A stretch of 14,599 nucleotides of DNA. Origin: Microbacterium sp. (GTDB taxonomy: Bacteria; Actinomycetota; Actinomycetes; Actinomycetales; Microbacteriaceae). Below are positions 1-6,149 of the stretch, piece by piece (the first letter of the stretch is position 1; each line of letters starts with the position of its first letter). Below the pieces are notes generated by a model. The model ran no database searches. It saw nothing but the letters and a program-made list of their open reading frames with translations, and was not told where the DNA came from. The position numbers and the translations under genes were made by a program. Location: positions 1-14,599 of the forward strand of contig JAJUIM010000020.1 in NCBI GenBank assembly GCA_029267645.1, in the 5' to 3' direction.

Positions 1-1
1 G

Positions 2-919
2 CTCTCGCTGTACCGCGACATCCCGAGAGCGGAGTGGGCGCGACTCGCCAAGGGCATGGCGCAGCCGCTCACCGAGCAGGAGATCGTGCAGATCCGCGGC
101 CTCGGCGACCGCCTCGACGTGACCGAGGTGCGCGACGTGTATCTGCCGATCAGCCGCCTGCTGAGTGCGTGGGCGCGCGGCACGCGCCAGATCGGATCCG
201 AGGTCGGCGAGTTCCTCGGCGAGAAGCACCCGCGGATCCCCTTCGTCGTGGGCGTCGCCGGATCCGTGGCGGTCGGCAAGTCGACCGTCGCGCGCCTCCT
301 GCGCGAGCTCATGAGCCGCTGGAGCGACACCCCTCGCGTCGAGCTCGTCACGACCGACGGCTTCCTGTACCCCAACGCCGAGCTCGAGCGCCGCGGCATC
401 ATGGACCGCAAGGGCTTCCCCGAGTCGTACGACCGCCGGGCGCTCGTCGACTTCGTCACGCGCGTCAAGTCGGGCGAGGAAGAGGTGCGTGCGCCCTTCT
501 ACTCGCACATGAAGTACGACATCATGCCCGATGCGTCGGTCGTCGTGCGCCGCCCCGACGTGCTCATCGTCGAGGGGCTCAACGTGCTGCAGCCGCCGCC
601 CTCGCCGAACGACATCGCGGTGAGCGACCTGTTCGACTTCTCGATCTTCGTCGACGCCGACGCGACCAACGTCGAGCAGTGGTTCATCAACCGCTTCCTC
701 GCGCTGCGCAAGGGCGCGTTCTCGAACCCCGCCTCGTACTTCAACGTGTTCCAGCACCTGTCCGACGACGAGGCGGTCGAGACGGCGCGCGGCATCTGGC
801 GCGACATCAACCTGCCGAACCTCATCGAGAACGTCGAGCCGACGAAGCACCGCGGCACGCTCGTGCTGCGCAAGGGCGCCGAGCACGCCGTCGAGCGCGT
901 GCTGCTGCGCAAGCTCTGA
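2..919 (+). CDS. coaA: Type I pantothenate kinase, 5' end outside window
   Basis: Phosphorylates pantothenate with ATP to 4'-phosphopantothenate, the first and usually rate-setting step of coenzyme A synthesis in the cytosol. The visible part is 305 residues. A P-loop GVAGSVAVGKST lies at bases 251-286, followed by the CoaA signatures TTDGFLYPNAEL, RKGFPESYDRRAL and EGLNVLQ, then IEN and the C-terminal LVLRKGAEHAVERVLLRKL. An ATG occurs at base 56, but the frame is open to the window edge and the residues before it (LYRDIPRAEWARLAKGM) resemble the N-terminus of mycobacterial CoaA. I therefore reject that internal start and call the gene partial. It converges on the GntR gene with only 7 bases between stop codons. 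Family assignment is firm; the true start is not visible. Confidence 0.96.
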   Translation, partial: LSLYRDIPRAEWARLAKGMAQPLTEQEIVQIRGLGDRLDVTEVRDVYLPISRLLSAWARGTRQIGSEVGEFLGEKHPRIPFVVGVAGSVAVGKSTVARLLRELMSRWSDTPRVELVTTDGFLYPNAELERRGIMDRKGFPESYDRRALVDFVTRVKSGEEEVRAPFYSHMKYDIMPDASVVVRRPDVLIVEGLNVLQPPPSPNDIAVSDLFDFSIFVDADATNVEQWFINRFLALRKGAFSNPASYFNVFQHLSDDEAVETARGIWRDINLPNLIENVEPTKHRGTLVLRKGAEHAVERVLLRKL

Positions 920-930
920 CGCGGCGTCAG
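916..930. terminator. 15-bp palindrome spanning two convergent stop codons
   Basis: CTGACGCGGCGTCAG has perfect 6-bp arms around a 3-base centre. It contains the TGA of coaA and, on the other strand, the TGA of the GntR gene. It could fold as a tight hairpin in either transcript and so act as a minimal bidirectional terminator. No T-tract follows on either strand, so the terminator role is inference; the symmetry is directly visible. Confidence 0.35.
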
Positions 931-1601
931 CCGTCCGCGCGCCGCGCGAGCGACGATGCGAGGTGCGCGCGCATGGCGGCCGACGCGGCGAGCGGATCCC
1001 GCCTGCGGATCGCGTCGGCGATCGCGCGGTGCTCCGACAGCACGGCCGCGGCCCGCTCGCCGTCGCGTCGCTCGTCGGCGAGGCGGGCGCGGGGGAGGAT
1101 CAGCGCGCGCGGGCCGAGCCGGTCGAGGAGCGCGAGCAGGTAGCGGTTGGCCGAGGCGCTCGCGACCGACCGATGGAAGGCGAAGTCGGCCTCGACGGTC
1201 GCCGACGGCAGCTCGGCGCGCGCGAGCGCCTCGAGCGCGCGGTCGATCTCGGCGGCCTCGGCGTCGGACCGGCGCGCGGCCGCGAGCGCGGCAGACTCGG
1301 TCTCGAGCGCGATCCGCAGCTCGTGCAGCTCGGCGCGCTCGCGCTCCGTGCGCGCCGCGAGCCACGCGTCGGGCGCGGCCTCGGCGGGCGGGGTGAGGGC
1401 GTAGCTGCCGGATCCCACCCGCGTGCGCACGAGGCCGCGCGTCTGGAGGCGCTGCAGCGCCTCGCGCACGACGCTGCGGCTCGCGGCGAACTCCTCGACG
1501 AGCCGAGCCTCGCTCGGCAGGCGTTCGCCGGGCGCGATCGTGCCGTCGAGGATCCTCTCGCCGAGCTGACGGGCGACGTCCTCGGCGCGCGATGCGGTCA
1601 T
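927..1601 (-). CDS. FadR-type GntR transcriptional regulator (FCD domain)
   Basis: A 224-residue DNA-binding regulator that probably senses the aldarate, or a product, handled by its neighbours. Residues 1-70 form the GntR winged helix-turn-helix (LPSEARLVEEFAASRSVVRE, then RGLVRTRVGSGSYAL). From about residue 90 comes the all-helical FCD ligand domain. The four residues typical of the FCD metal site are present: D139 and H143 (EADFAFHRS), H191 (SEHRAI) and H213 (MRAHL). The ATG at 1601 overlaps the stop of the upstream dehydratase by four bases (ATGA, 1598-1601), so the two are co-transcribed and probably translationally coupled. This start also gives a standard N-terminus for the family. 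FadR-group proteins beside sugar-acid genes are usually repressors released by ligand. The effector is not readable from sequence; candidate operators lie at 2751-2808 and 2939-2954. Confidence 0.93.
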   Translation of the reverse strand: MTASRAEDVARQLGERILDGTIAPGERLPSEARLVEEFAASRSVVREALQRLQTRGLVRTRVGSGSYALTPPAEAAPDAWLAARTERERAELHELRIALETESAALAAARRSDAEAAEIDRALEALARAELPSATVEADFAFHRSVASASANRYLLALLDRLGPRALILPRARLADERRDGERAAAVLSEHRAIADAIRRRDPLAASAAMRAHLASSLARRADG

Positions 1602-2728
1602 CCGTCGATTGTGACCGATTCCGTGACCCACGCGCGCGCCTGGCCGCTGAAGGTGAAGCCGAGCCCGGGGCGGTCCGGCACGATCATGCGCCCGTCGCGC
1701 GTCTCGAGGCGCTCCTCGAAGAGCGGATCCAGCCAGTCGAAGTGCTCGACCCACGGCTCGCGCGGGTAGCAGGCGGCGAGGTGCAGATGGATCTCCATCG
1801 CGAAGTGGGGTGCGAGGTCGAGGCCCGCCTGGTCGGCGAGCGTCGCGAGACGGAGGAACGGCGTGATGCCGCCGACCCGCGGGGCGTCGGGCTGGATGAT
1901 GTCGCACGAGCGCGCGCGGATGAGGCGCTCGTGCTCTGCGACCGACGCGAGCATCTCGCCCGTCGCGACGGGGGTGTCGAGGGCGCGCGCGAGGTCGGCG
2001 TGGCCCTCCGCGTCGTACGCGTCGAGGGGCTCCTCGATCCACACGAGGTCGAACTCCTCGAGCCTGCGGCCCATGCGCAGCGCGGTCGCGCGATCCCACT
2101 GCTGGTTCGCGTCGACCATGAGGGGCGCGGCGTCGCCGATGCGCTCGCGCACGGCCCGCACGCGCCGCAGGTCCTCGGCGCCGTCGGGCAGGCCGACCTT
2201 GACCTTGATGCCGCCGATGCCATCGGCGAGCGAGCGCTCGGCGCGGTCGCACACCTCTTCGATCGACGCGTTGAGGAAGCCGCCCGACGTGTTGTACGTG
2301 CGCACGGAGTCCCGGTGGGCGCCGAGCAGCTTCGACAGGGGCAGGCCGGCGCGCTTCGCCTTGAGGTCGTACAGCGCGATGTCGATCGCCGCGAGCGCCT
2401 GCGTCGCGACGCCCGAGCGGCCGACCGACGCCCCCGCCCACAGCAGCTTGTCGTACAGCTTCGCGATGTCGTTCGGGTCCTCGCCGATCGCGACGCCTGC
2501 GACCTCGCGGGCGTGCGCGTACTGCGCGGGGCCGCCCGCGCGCTTCGAGTAGCTGAAGCCGTGGCCCGAGAAGCCCCGCGCGGTCTCGATCTCGGCGATG
2601 AGGAACGCAACCTCGGTCATGGGCTTCTGGCGGCCCGTGAACACCTTGGCGTCGGAGATGGGGGTCGGAAGCGGCAGCCGCAGGGTCGACAGGCGGATCG
2701 AGCGGATCGCATCGGGCGTGTAGGTCAT
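1598..2728 (-). CDS. L-talarate/galactarate dehydratase (enolase superfamily)
   Basis: A 376-residue mandelate racemase/enolase superfamily enzyme that very closely resembles Salmonella L-talarate/galactarate dehydratase (TalrD/GalrD) as I recall that sequence. That enzyme dehydrates both sugar diacids to 5-keto-4-deoxyglucarate. Shared blocks include SDAKVFTGRQKP, KLLWAGASVGRSG, TYNTSGGFL, VDANQQWDR, WIEEPLDAYD and RDGRM. The chemistry residues are intact: K177 in KVK, metal ligands D206, E232 and E258, and H308 in APHFAMEIHLH. All sit at a constant 20-residue offset from the Salmonella numbering (K197, D226, E252, E278, H328). The start at 2728 has a clear GAGGAG ribosome site and matches the family N-terminus. 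It diverges from tctC and is first in an operon with the GntR gene. Galactarate versus talarate preference cannot be read here; the downstream aldolase and reductase genes are not in the window. Confidence 0.93.
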   Translation of the reverse strand: MTYTPDAIRSIRLSTLRLPLPTPISDAKVFTGRQKPMTEVAFLIAEIETARGFSGHGFSYSKRAGGPAQYAHAREVAGVAIGEDPNDIAKLYDKLLWAGASVGRSGVATQALAAIDIALYDLKAKRAGLPLSKLLGAHRDSVRTYNTSGGFLNASIEEVCDRAERSLADGIGGIKVKVGLPDGAEDLRRVRAVRERIGDAAPLMVDANQQWDRATALRMGRRLEEFDLVWIEEPLDAYDAEGHADLARALDTPVATGEMLASVAEHERLIRARSCDIIQPDAPRVGGITPFLRLATLADQAGLDLAPHFAMEIHLHLAACYPREPWVEHFDWLDPLFEERLETRDGRMIVPDRPGLGFTFSGQARAWVTESVTIDG

Positions 2729-2750
2729 GGGAACTCCTCGTTGAGCGTGC

Positions 2751-2779
2751 GCGGAAAAGCTATCAGACAGATTTTCCGC
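2751..2779. promoter_or_regulatory. 8-bp inverted repeat upstream of the dehydratase operon
   Basis: GCGGAAAA (2751-2758) and TTTTCCGC (2772-2779) are perfect inverted copies separated by 13 bases, in the most A+T-rich patch of the window. The site is 23 to 51 bases upstream of the dehydratase start, where the promoter or 5' leader should be. It could be a repressor operator or a hairpin in the leader RNA. No textbook -35/-10 pair was clear here. A TAnnnT box, TAGCTT, reads on the minus strand at 2762-2757. The repeat is seen; its role is inferred. Confidence 0.45.
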
Positions 2780-2808
2780 CTCTCGGACAGAAGTAACGAT
2801 TCGGACAC
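2762..2808. promoter_or_regulatory. Three spaced direct repeats, nTCRGACAs, candidate operator
   Basis: Three 9-mers share a core: ATCAGACAG (2762-2770), CTCGGACAG (2782-2790) and TTCGGACAC (2800-2808). The first two are exactly 20 bp apart and the second and third 18 bp apart, placing them on nearly the same helix face. They lie in the divergent region between the dehydratase operon and tctC, so they could bind the GntR protein or another regulator. They overlap the GCGGAAAA inverted repeat. Function is inference from position and spacing. Confidence 0.35.
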
Positions 2809-2900
2809 GGCGACGGCGACGGGGCGTGCGCGCTCGCCCGCCGTTCGGGGGATCCGCGGTCACGATGCGCGCCCGGCATCGATCCATGCGACATCGGATG

Positions 2901-2930
2901 TGGACCGGCGTGATCAGGGGTTCCTAGTGT
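2901..2930 (+). promoter_or_regulatory. Possible tctCBA promoter
   Basis: TGGACC (2901-2906) as a weak -35 and TAGTGT (2925-2930) as a TAnnnT-type -10 are 18 bases apart. This predicts a start site near 2937 and a leader of about 70 bases before tctC. The match is modest and rests mainly on position. A 16-bp palindrome directly downstream (2939-2954) is what one would expect of an operator. The rest of 2809-2900 is G+C-rich and I see nothing supportable in it. Confidence 0.3.
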
Positions 2931-2938
2931 GTGGGCAG

Positions 2939-2954
2939 CTCACACCGGAGTGAG
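2939..2954. promoter_or_regulatory. Near-perfect 16-bp palindrome, candidate operator for tctCBA
   Basis: CTCACACCGGAGTGAG is symmetrical at 14 of 16 positions; only the A/A pair at 2944 and 2949 breaks it. It lies just after the proposed tctC start of transcription and 55 bases before the tctC ATG. That is a good place for a GntR-family dimer to block transcription. A weaker GTGA-2-TCAC element overlaps its right half (2950-2959). The symmetry is directly visible; the protein that binds is inferred. Confidence 0.45.
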
Positions 2955-3009
2955 ATCACCGCCGACGATCGACGGGCGAGGGCGCCCGTCGCGAAGGGAC
3001 AGACACGAC

Positions 3010-3993
3010 ATGAGAATCGTTCGAATCGCAGGCATCGGGGCCGTCGCCGTCGCGGGGCTCGCGCTCACGGCGTGCGGCGGCAACATCGGATCCGCGGGCG
3101 GCGGCGACGAGTTCCCGACGGGCCCCATCACGCTCACGGTCGGGCAGGCGGCGGGCGGATCCACCGACCTGATCGCGCGCGCGGTCGCCGACGGCATGGC
3201 CGAGGAGCTCGGCGTCTCGGTGCCCGTCGTCAACAAGCCGGGCGCGAACGGCGCCGTCGCGACGCAGGAGGTCGCCTCGGCCGAGGCCGACGGCTACAAC
3301 CTCGTGCTGCTGAACGCCTCGCTCATCACGATCACGCCCCTCGCGGTCGGCGACTCGGCCGAGGTCGCGCTCGACGACCTCGACGTGCTGAAGGGCCTGT
3401 CGCAGGACGACTACGTGCTCGTCGCGAGCCGCGCATCGGGCATCGAGAGCTTCGAGGACCTGGCCGAGCACGACGACCTCTCCTACGGCACGACGGGCGT
3501 CGGGACGGGCTCGCAGCTCGCGCAGGCGATCCTCTTCGCCGAGGCCGGCATCGAGGGCACGGTCGTGCCGTTCGACTCGGGTTCGCCCGCCCTCACGGCC
3601 GTCGTCGGCGACCAGGTGCAGGTCGCGACGATCCAGGCGGGCGAGGCCAAGCCGCAGATCGACGCGGGCGAGGTGACGCCGCTTCTGACCTTCTCGGAGG
3701 AGCGCAACGAGTACCTGCCCGACGTGCCGACCGCGACCGAGATCGGCTACGACATCCCCGTCGCGCAGTACCGCGCCGTCGCGGGCCCGAAGGGCCTGCC
3801 CGACGAGGTGAAGGAGGCGCTCACGACGGCGATCGAGGGCGCGCTCGAGACCGAGGCGTACCAGCAGCTCAACGAGACGAACCTGCTCACGCCGCACGAG
3901 ATCTCGGGCGACGAGGTCGTCGAGGAGTGGACGGGGCTCGCCGACACCTACGCGGAGCTCGTCGAGCAGCACGACATCTCGCTGAGCGAGTGA
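3010..3993 (+). CDS. tctC: TTT-family extracytoplasmic substrate-binding lipoprotein
   Basis: The solute-binding component (TctC/Bug family) of a tripartite tricarboxylate-type transporter, 327 residues. Residues 1-21 are a signal peptide with a short basic start (MRIVRI) and a hydrophobic core, ending in the lipobox LTAC. C22 would be lipid-anchored to the outer face of the membrane. The mature protein opens with the Bug-fold strand ITLTVGQAAGGSTDLIAR, followed by the family motifs VNKPGANGA and ADGYNLVLLN, then SYGTTGVGTGSQLA. The ATG at 3010 has AAGGGA ten bases upstream. It is first in tctCBA, 22 bases ahead of tctB, and divergent from a galactarate/talarate dehydratase. That context suggests a sugar diacid ligand rather than citrate. 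Family is firm; substrate is inference. Confidence 0.93.
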   Translation: MRIVRIAGIGAVAVAGLALTACGGNIGSAGGGDEFPTGPITLTVGQAAGGSTDLIARAVADGMAEELGVSVPVVNKPGANGAVATQEVASAEADGYNLVLLNASLITITPLAVGDSAEVALDDLDVLKGLSQDDYVLVASRASGIESFEDLAEHDDLSYGTTGVGTGSQLAQAILFAEAGIEGTVVPFDSGSPALTAVVGDQVQVATIQAGEAKPQIDAGEVTPLLTFSEERNEYLPDVPTATEIGYDIPVAQYRAVAGPKGLPDEVKEALTTAIEGALETEAYQQLNETNLLTPHEISGDEVVEEWTGLADTYAELVEQHDISLSE

Positions 3994-4015
3994 GCATCGG
4001 GCGACGGAGGGGATC

Positions 4016-4528
4016 ATGAAGGCACGCACACCCTGGGGGCCGACGTCGCCCGACGACACGACGCCCGTGCCCATCGACGACTCGCCGCCCGCGGCGGGCA
4101 GCGTCGCGAACGCCGCGTCGTCGGTCGTCGCGCTCGCGATCGGCGTCGCGGGGATCGGGCTGTCGCTGGCGCTCGGCGTCGGCGAGCTGTCCGAGCCCGG
4201 GCCCGGCCTGTGGCCGCTCGGCGTGAGCGTTGCGATCGCGGCGCTCGCGATCGCGCAGCTCGTCGTCGGCAGGTGGGGCGGCGACGGCGAGACGTTCTCG
4301 CGCGCGTCGTGGATGGCGGCCGCGGGCGCCGTGACGCTCGTCGCCTACGTCGCGCTGCTGCCCGTCATCGGCTTCGAGATCCCCTCCGCGCTCCTCGCGT
4401 TCGTCTGGATGCGCTTCCTCGGCCACGAGCGCTGGCTCGTCGCGATCCTCGGATCCCTCGCGATCGTCGCGGGCTTCTACGTCGTCTTCGTCGTCGCCCT
4501 CGGCACGTCGATTCCGCACCTCTTCTGA
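4016..4528 (+). CDS. tctB: TTT-family small membrane subunit
   Basis: A 170-residue integral membrane protein of the TctB type, the poorly conserved small subunit of tripartite tricarboxylate-type transporters. A hydrophilic N-terminus of about 30 residues is followed by four or five hydrophobic stretches. These are near 35-57, 62-83, 97-132 (probably two segments with the short MRFLG break after them) and 141-168. The LSEPGPGLWPLGVSVAIA stretch between the first two is typical of the family. A strong GGAGGGG ribosome site precedes the ATG at 4016. It lies between tctC and tctA with gaps of 22 and 15 bases, which supports the call as much as its own weakly conserved sequence does. It probably links or stabilises the large TctA permease. 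Confidence 0.88.
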   Translation: MKARTPWGPTSPDDTTPVPIDDSPPAAGSVANAASSVVALAIGVAGIGLSLALGVGELSEPGPGLWPLGVSVAIAALAIAQLVVGRWGGDGETFSRASWMAAAGAVTLVAYVALLPVIGFEIPSALLAFVWMRFLGHERWLVAILGSLAIVAGFYVVFVVALGTSIPHLF

Positions 4529-4543
4529 ACGATCGGAGCTGAC

Positions 4544-6052
4544 ATGGACTTCCAGCCTGTGCTCGACGGGTTCGCCACGGTCTTCGAGCCGATCAACCTG
4601 CTCTACTGCCTCATCGGCGTCGTCATCGGCATGCTCGTGGGCGTGCTGCCGGGCCTCGGCCCCGCCGCGACGATCGCGATCCTTCTGCCGCTGACCTACG
4701 GCATCGACTCGGTCACCGCCATCATCATGCTCGCGGGCATCTTCTACGGGGCGCAGTACGGCGGCACGATCACGTCGGTGCTGCTGCGCCTGCCCGGCGA
4801 GGCGAGCTCGGTCGTGACGGTCTTCGACGGCTACGCGCTCGCCAAACGCGGCCGCGCCGGCACGGCGCTCGGCATCGCCGCGATCGGATCCTTCATCGGC
4901 GGCACGGTGTCGATCATCGGCCTGACGTTCTTCGCGCCGCTCGTGGCGGGGTGGGCGCTGCGGTTCGGCCCCGCCGAGTACGCGGCGCTCGCGCTGCTCG
5001 GCATCCTGCTCGTCGCCACCATCTCGAACGGCTCGAAGATCAAGGCGATCATCGCGGCGGCCGTGGGCCTGCTGCTCGCGACCGTCGGGCGGGATCCCTT
5101 CACGGGCACCGAGCGGTTCACGTTCGACGTGCTGCAGCTCGCCGACGGGCTCGACTTCGTGCCCATCGCGATGGGCCTGTTCGGCCTCGGCGAGATCCTC
5201 TACAGCCTCGAGGAGCGCCACCGCGCCGAGACGATCGCGCCCGCGGCGGTGGCCGACGTGTGGCCGAAGCAGGCCGACCTGCGCCGGTCGTCGGGCGCCT
5301 TCGCGCGCGGATCCGTGCTGGGCTTCCTGCTCGGCCTCCTGCCGGGCGGCGGCGCGACGATCTCGGCGATGGCCGGCTACGCGGTCGAGAAGAAGGTGTC
5401 GAAGGATCCCTCGCGCTTCGGCCACGGCGCCGTCGAGGGCGTCGCGGGCCCCGAGACCGCCAACAACGCGGCGGCGACGAGCTCGTTCATTCCGCTGCTC
5501 ACCCTCGGCATCCCCGCCAACGCGACCATGGCGCTCATGTTCGGCGCGCTGCTCATCCAGGGCATCACGCCGGGGCCGCAGCTCGTCGACCAGGAGCCCG
5601 AGCTGTTCTGGGGCGTCATCAACTCGATGTACGTCGGCAACGCGCTGCTGCTCATCATGTCGCTGCCGCTCGTGGGGCTGTTCGTGCGCGTGCTGCGCGT
5701 GCGGGCCGTGATCCTCGCTCCCATCACGGCGCTCATCACGCTCGTCGGGGCCTACACGATCAACAACTCGGTGTTCGACGTGGGCCTCGTCGTCGCGTTC
5801 GGCGTCGTCGGGTACCTCATGAAGAAGTTCGGCTTCGAGCCCGGCCCGCTCGTGCTCGCCTTCGTGCTCGGCGCCCTGCTCGAGTCGAGCATCCGCCGCG
5901 GGCTGCTGCTGTTCGACGGCGACCCGACGGGCTTCGTCACGCGGCCCATCTCGGGCGCGCTCATCACGCTCGTCGTCATCGTGATCGCGCTGCCGGCGAT
6001 CCGGAAGGTGGTCTCGCGCGTGCGCTCGCGCGAGGAGGTCACGACGCGCTGA
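4544..6052 (+). CDS. tctA: TTT-family large permease subunit
   Basis: The 502-residue transport subunit with about 12 membrane segments. It carries out ion-coupled uptake of the carboxylate delivered by TctC. It has the two internally repeated TctA signatures. The first is GVLPGLGP (33-40), followed by YGGTITSVLLRLPGEASSV. The second is GLLPGGGAT (264-272), followed by GPETANNAAATSSFIP and LGIPANATMALMFGALL. The length is normal for the family. A GGAG ribosome site lies seven bases ahead of the ATG, and the gap to tctB is 15 bases. It ends the tct operon; a 9-bp-arm inverted repeat follows at 6074-6117. With the dehydratase next door, the likely cargo is galactarate, talarate or a related aldarate. 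This substrate is inferred from context only. Confidence 0.95.
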   Translation: MDFQPVLDGFATVFEPINLLYCLIGVVIGMLVGVLPGLGPAATIAILLPLTYGIDSVTAIIMLAGIFYGAQYGGTITSVLLRLPGEASSVVTVFDGYALAKRGRAGTALGIAAIGSFIGGTVSIIGLTFFAPLVAGWALRFGPAEYAALALLGILLVATISNGSKIKAIIAAAVGLLLATVGRDPFTGTERFTFDVLQLADGLDFVPIAMGLFGLGEILYSLEERHRAETIAPAAVADVWPKQADLRRSSGAFARGSVLGFLLGLLPGGGATISAMAGYAVEKKVSKDPSRFGHGAVEGVAGPETANNAAATSSFIPLLTLGIPANATMALMFGALLIQGITPGPQLVDQEPELFWGVINSMYVGNALLLIMSLPLVGLFVRVLRVRAVILAPITALITLVGAYTINNSVFDVGLVVAFGVVGYLMKKFGFEPGPLVLAFVLGALLESSIRRGLLLFDGDPTGFVTRPISGALITLVVIVIALPAIRKVVSRVRSREEVTTR

Positions 6053-6073
6053 CCGAGAAAAGGCCCGGCCGGG

Positions 6074-6117
6074 GGCGCCAGCTTGACGCGGACTGTGAGC
6101 GCCGCGCCGCTGGCGCC
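6074..6117 (+). terminator. 9-bp inverted repeat between tctA and glmS
   Basis: GGCGCCAGC (6074-6082) pairs perfectly with GCTGGCGCC (6109-6117) across a 26-base loop. The RNA stem can extend by G-U pairs on the outside. It lies 21 bases after the tctA stop and 20 bases before the glmS -10 box, so a terminator for the tct operon is plausible. There is no U-tract, and the long loop makes an intrinsic terminator uncertain; an operator for glmS is the alternative. Confidence 0.35.
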
Positions 6118-6136
6118 TTCGCCGCCGCGCGCCGCT

Positions 6137-6149
6137 TAGGCTGATTCCC
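6137..6149 (+). promoter_or_regulatory. glmS -10 box, leaderless arrangement
   Basis: TAGGCT (6137-6142) is a TAnnnT -10 box followed by only seven bases (GATTCCC) before the glmS ATG at 6150. A normal start site would fall at or next to the A of the start codon. No Shine-Dalgarno sequence is present. Both facts support a leaderless glmS mRNA, a common actinobacterial arrangement. No convincing -35 is seen. Confidence 0.6.

Noticed and set aside
56..58. ATG as the coaA start
   Set aside because: The frame continues to the window edge and the upstream residues match the N-terminal region of actinobacterial CoaA.
1602..2441. N-terminal extension of the GntR gene upstream of 1601
   Set aside because: The extra residues are Arg-rich shadow of the dehydratase in another frame. 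The ATG at 1601 gives the normal GntR N-terminus and an ATGA overlap.
2886..2927. 14-codon ORF ahead of tctC (MRHRMWTGVIRGS)
   Set aside because: It has no ribosome site, lies upstream of the proposed start of transcription and shows no coupling; chance is sufficient.
927..6052. Aldarate module as foreign DNA by composition
   Set aside because: Its codon use, G+C and GGATCC density look the same as in the flanking housekeeping genes, so composition gives no support for recent transfer. Only the gene order suggests insertion.
6083..6088. TTGACG as a -35 box for glmS
   Set aside because: It is 48 bases from the TAGGCT -10, and no -10 is present at 16-18 bases. It lies in the loop of the inverted repeat instead.
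6053..6149. glmS riboswitch/ribozyme in the leader
   Set aside because: The gap is only 97 bases and the promoter evidence points to a leaderless mRNA; the ribozyme is mainly known from Firmicutes.
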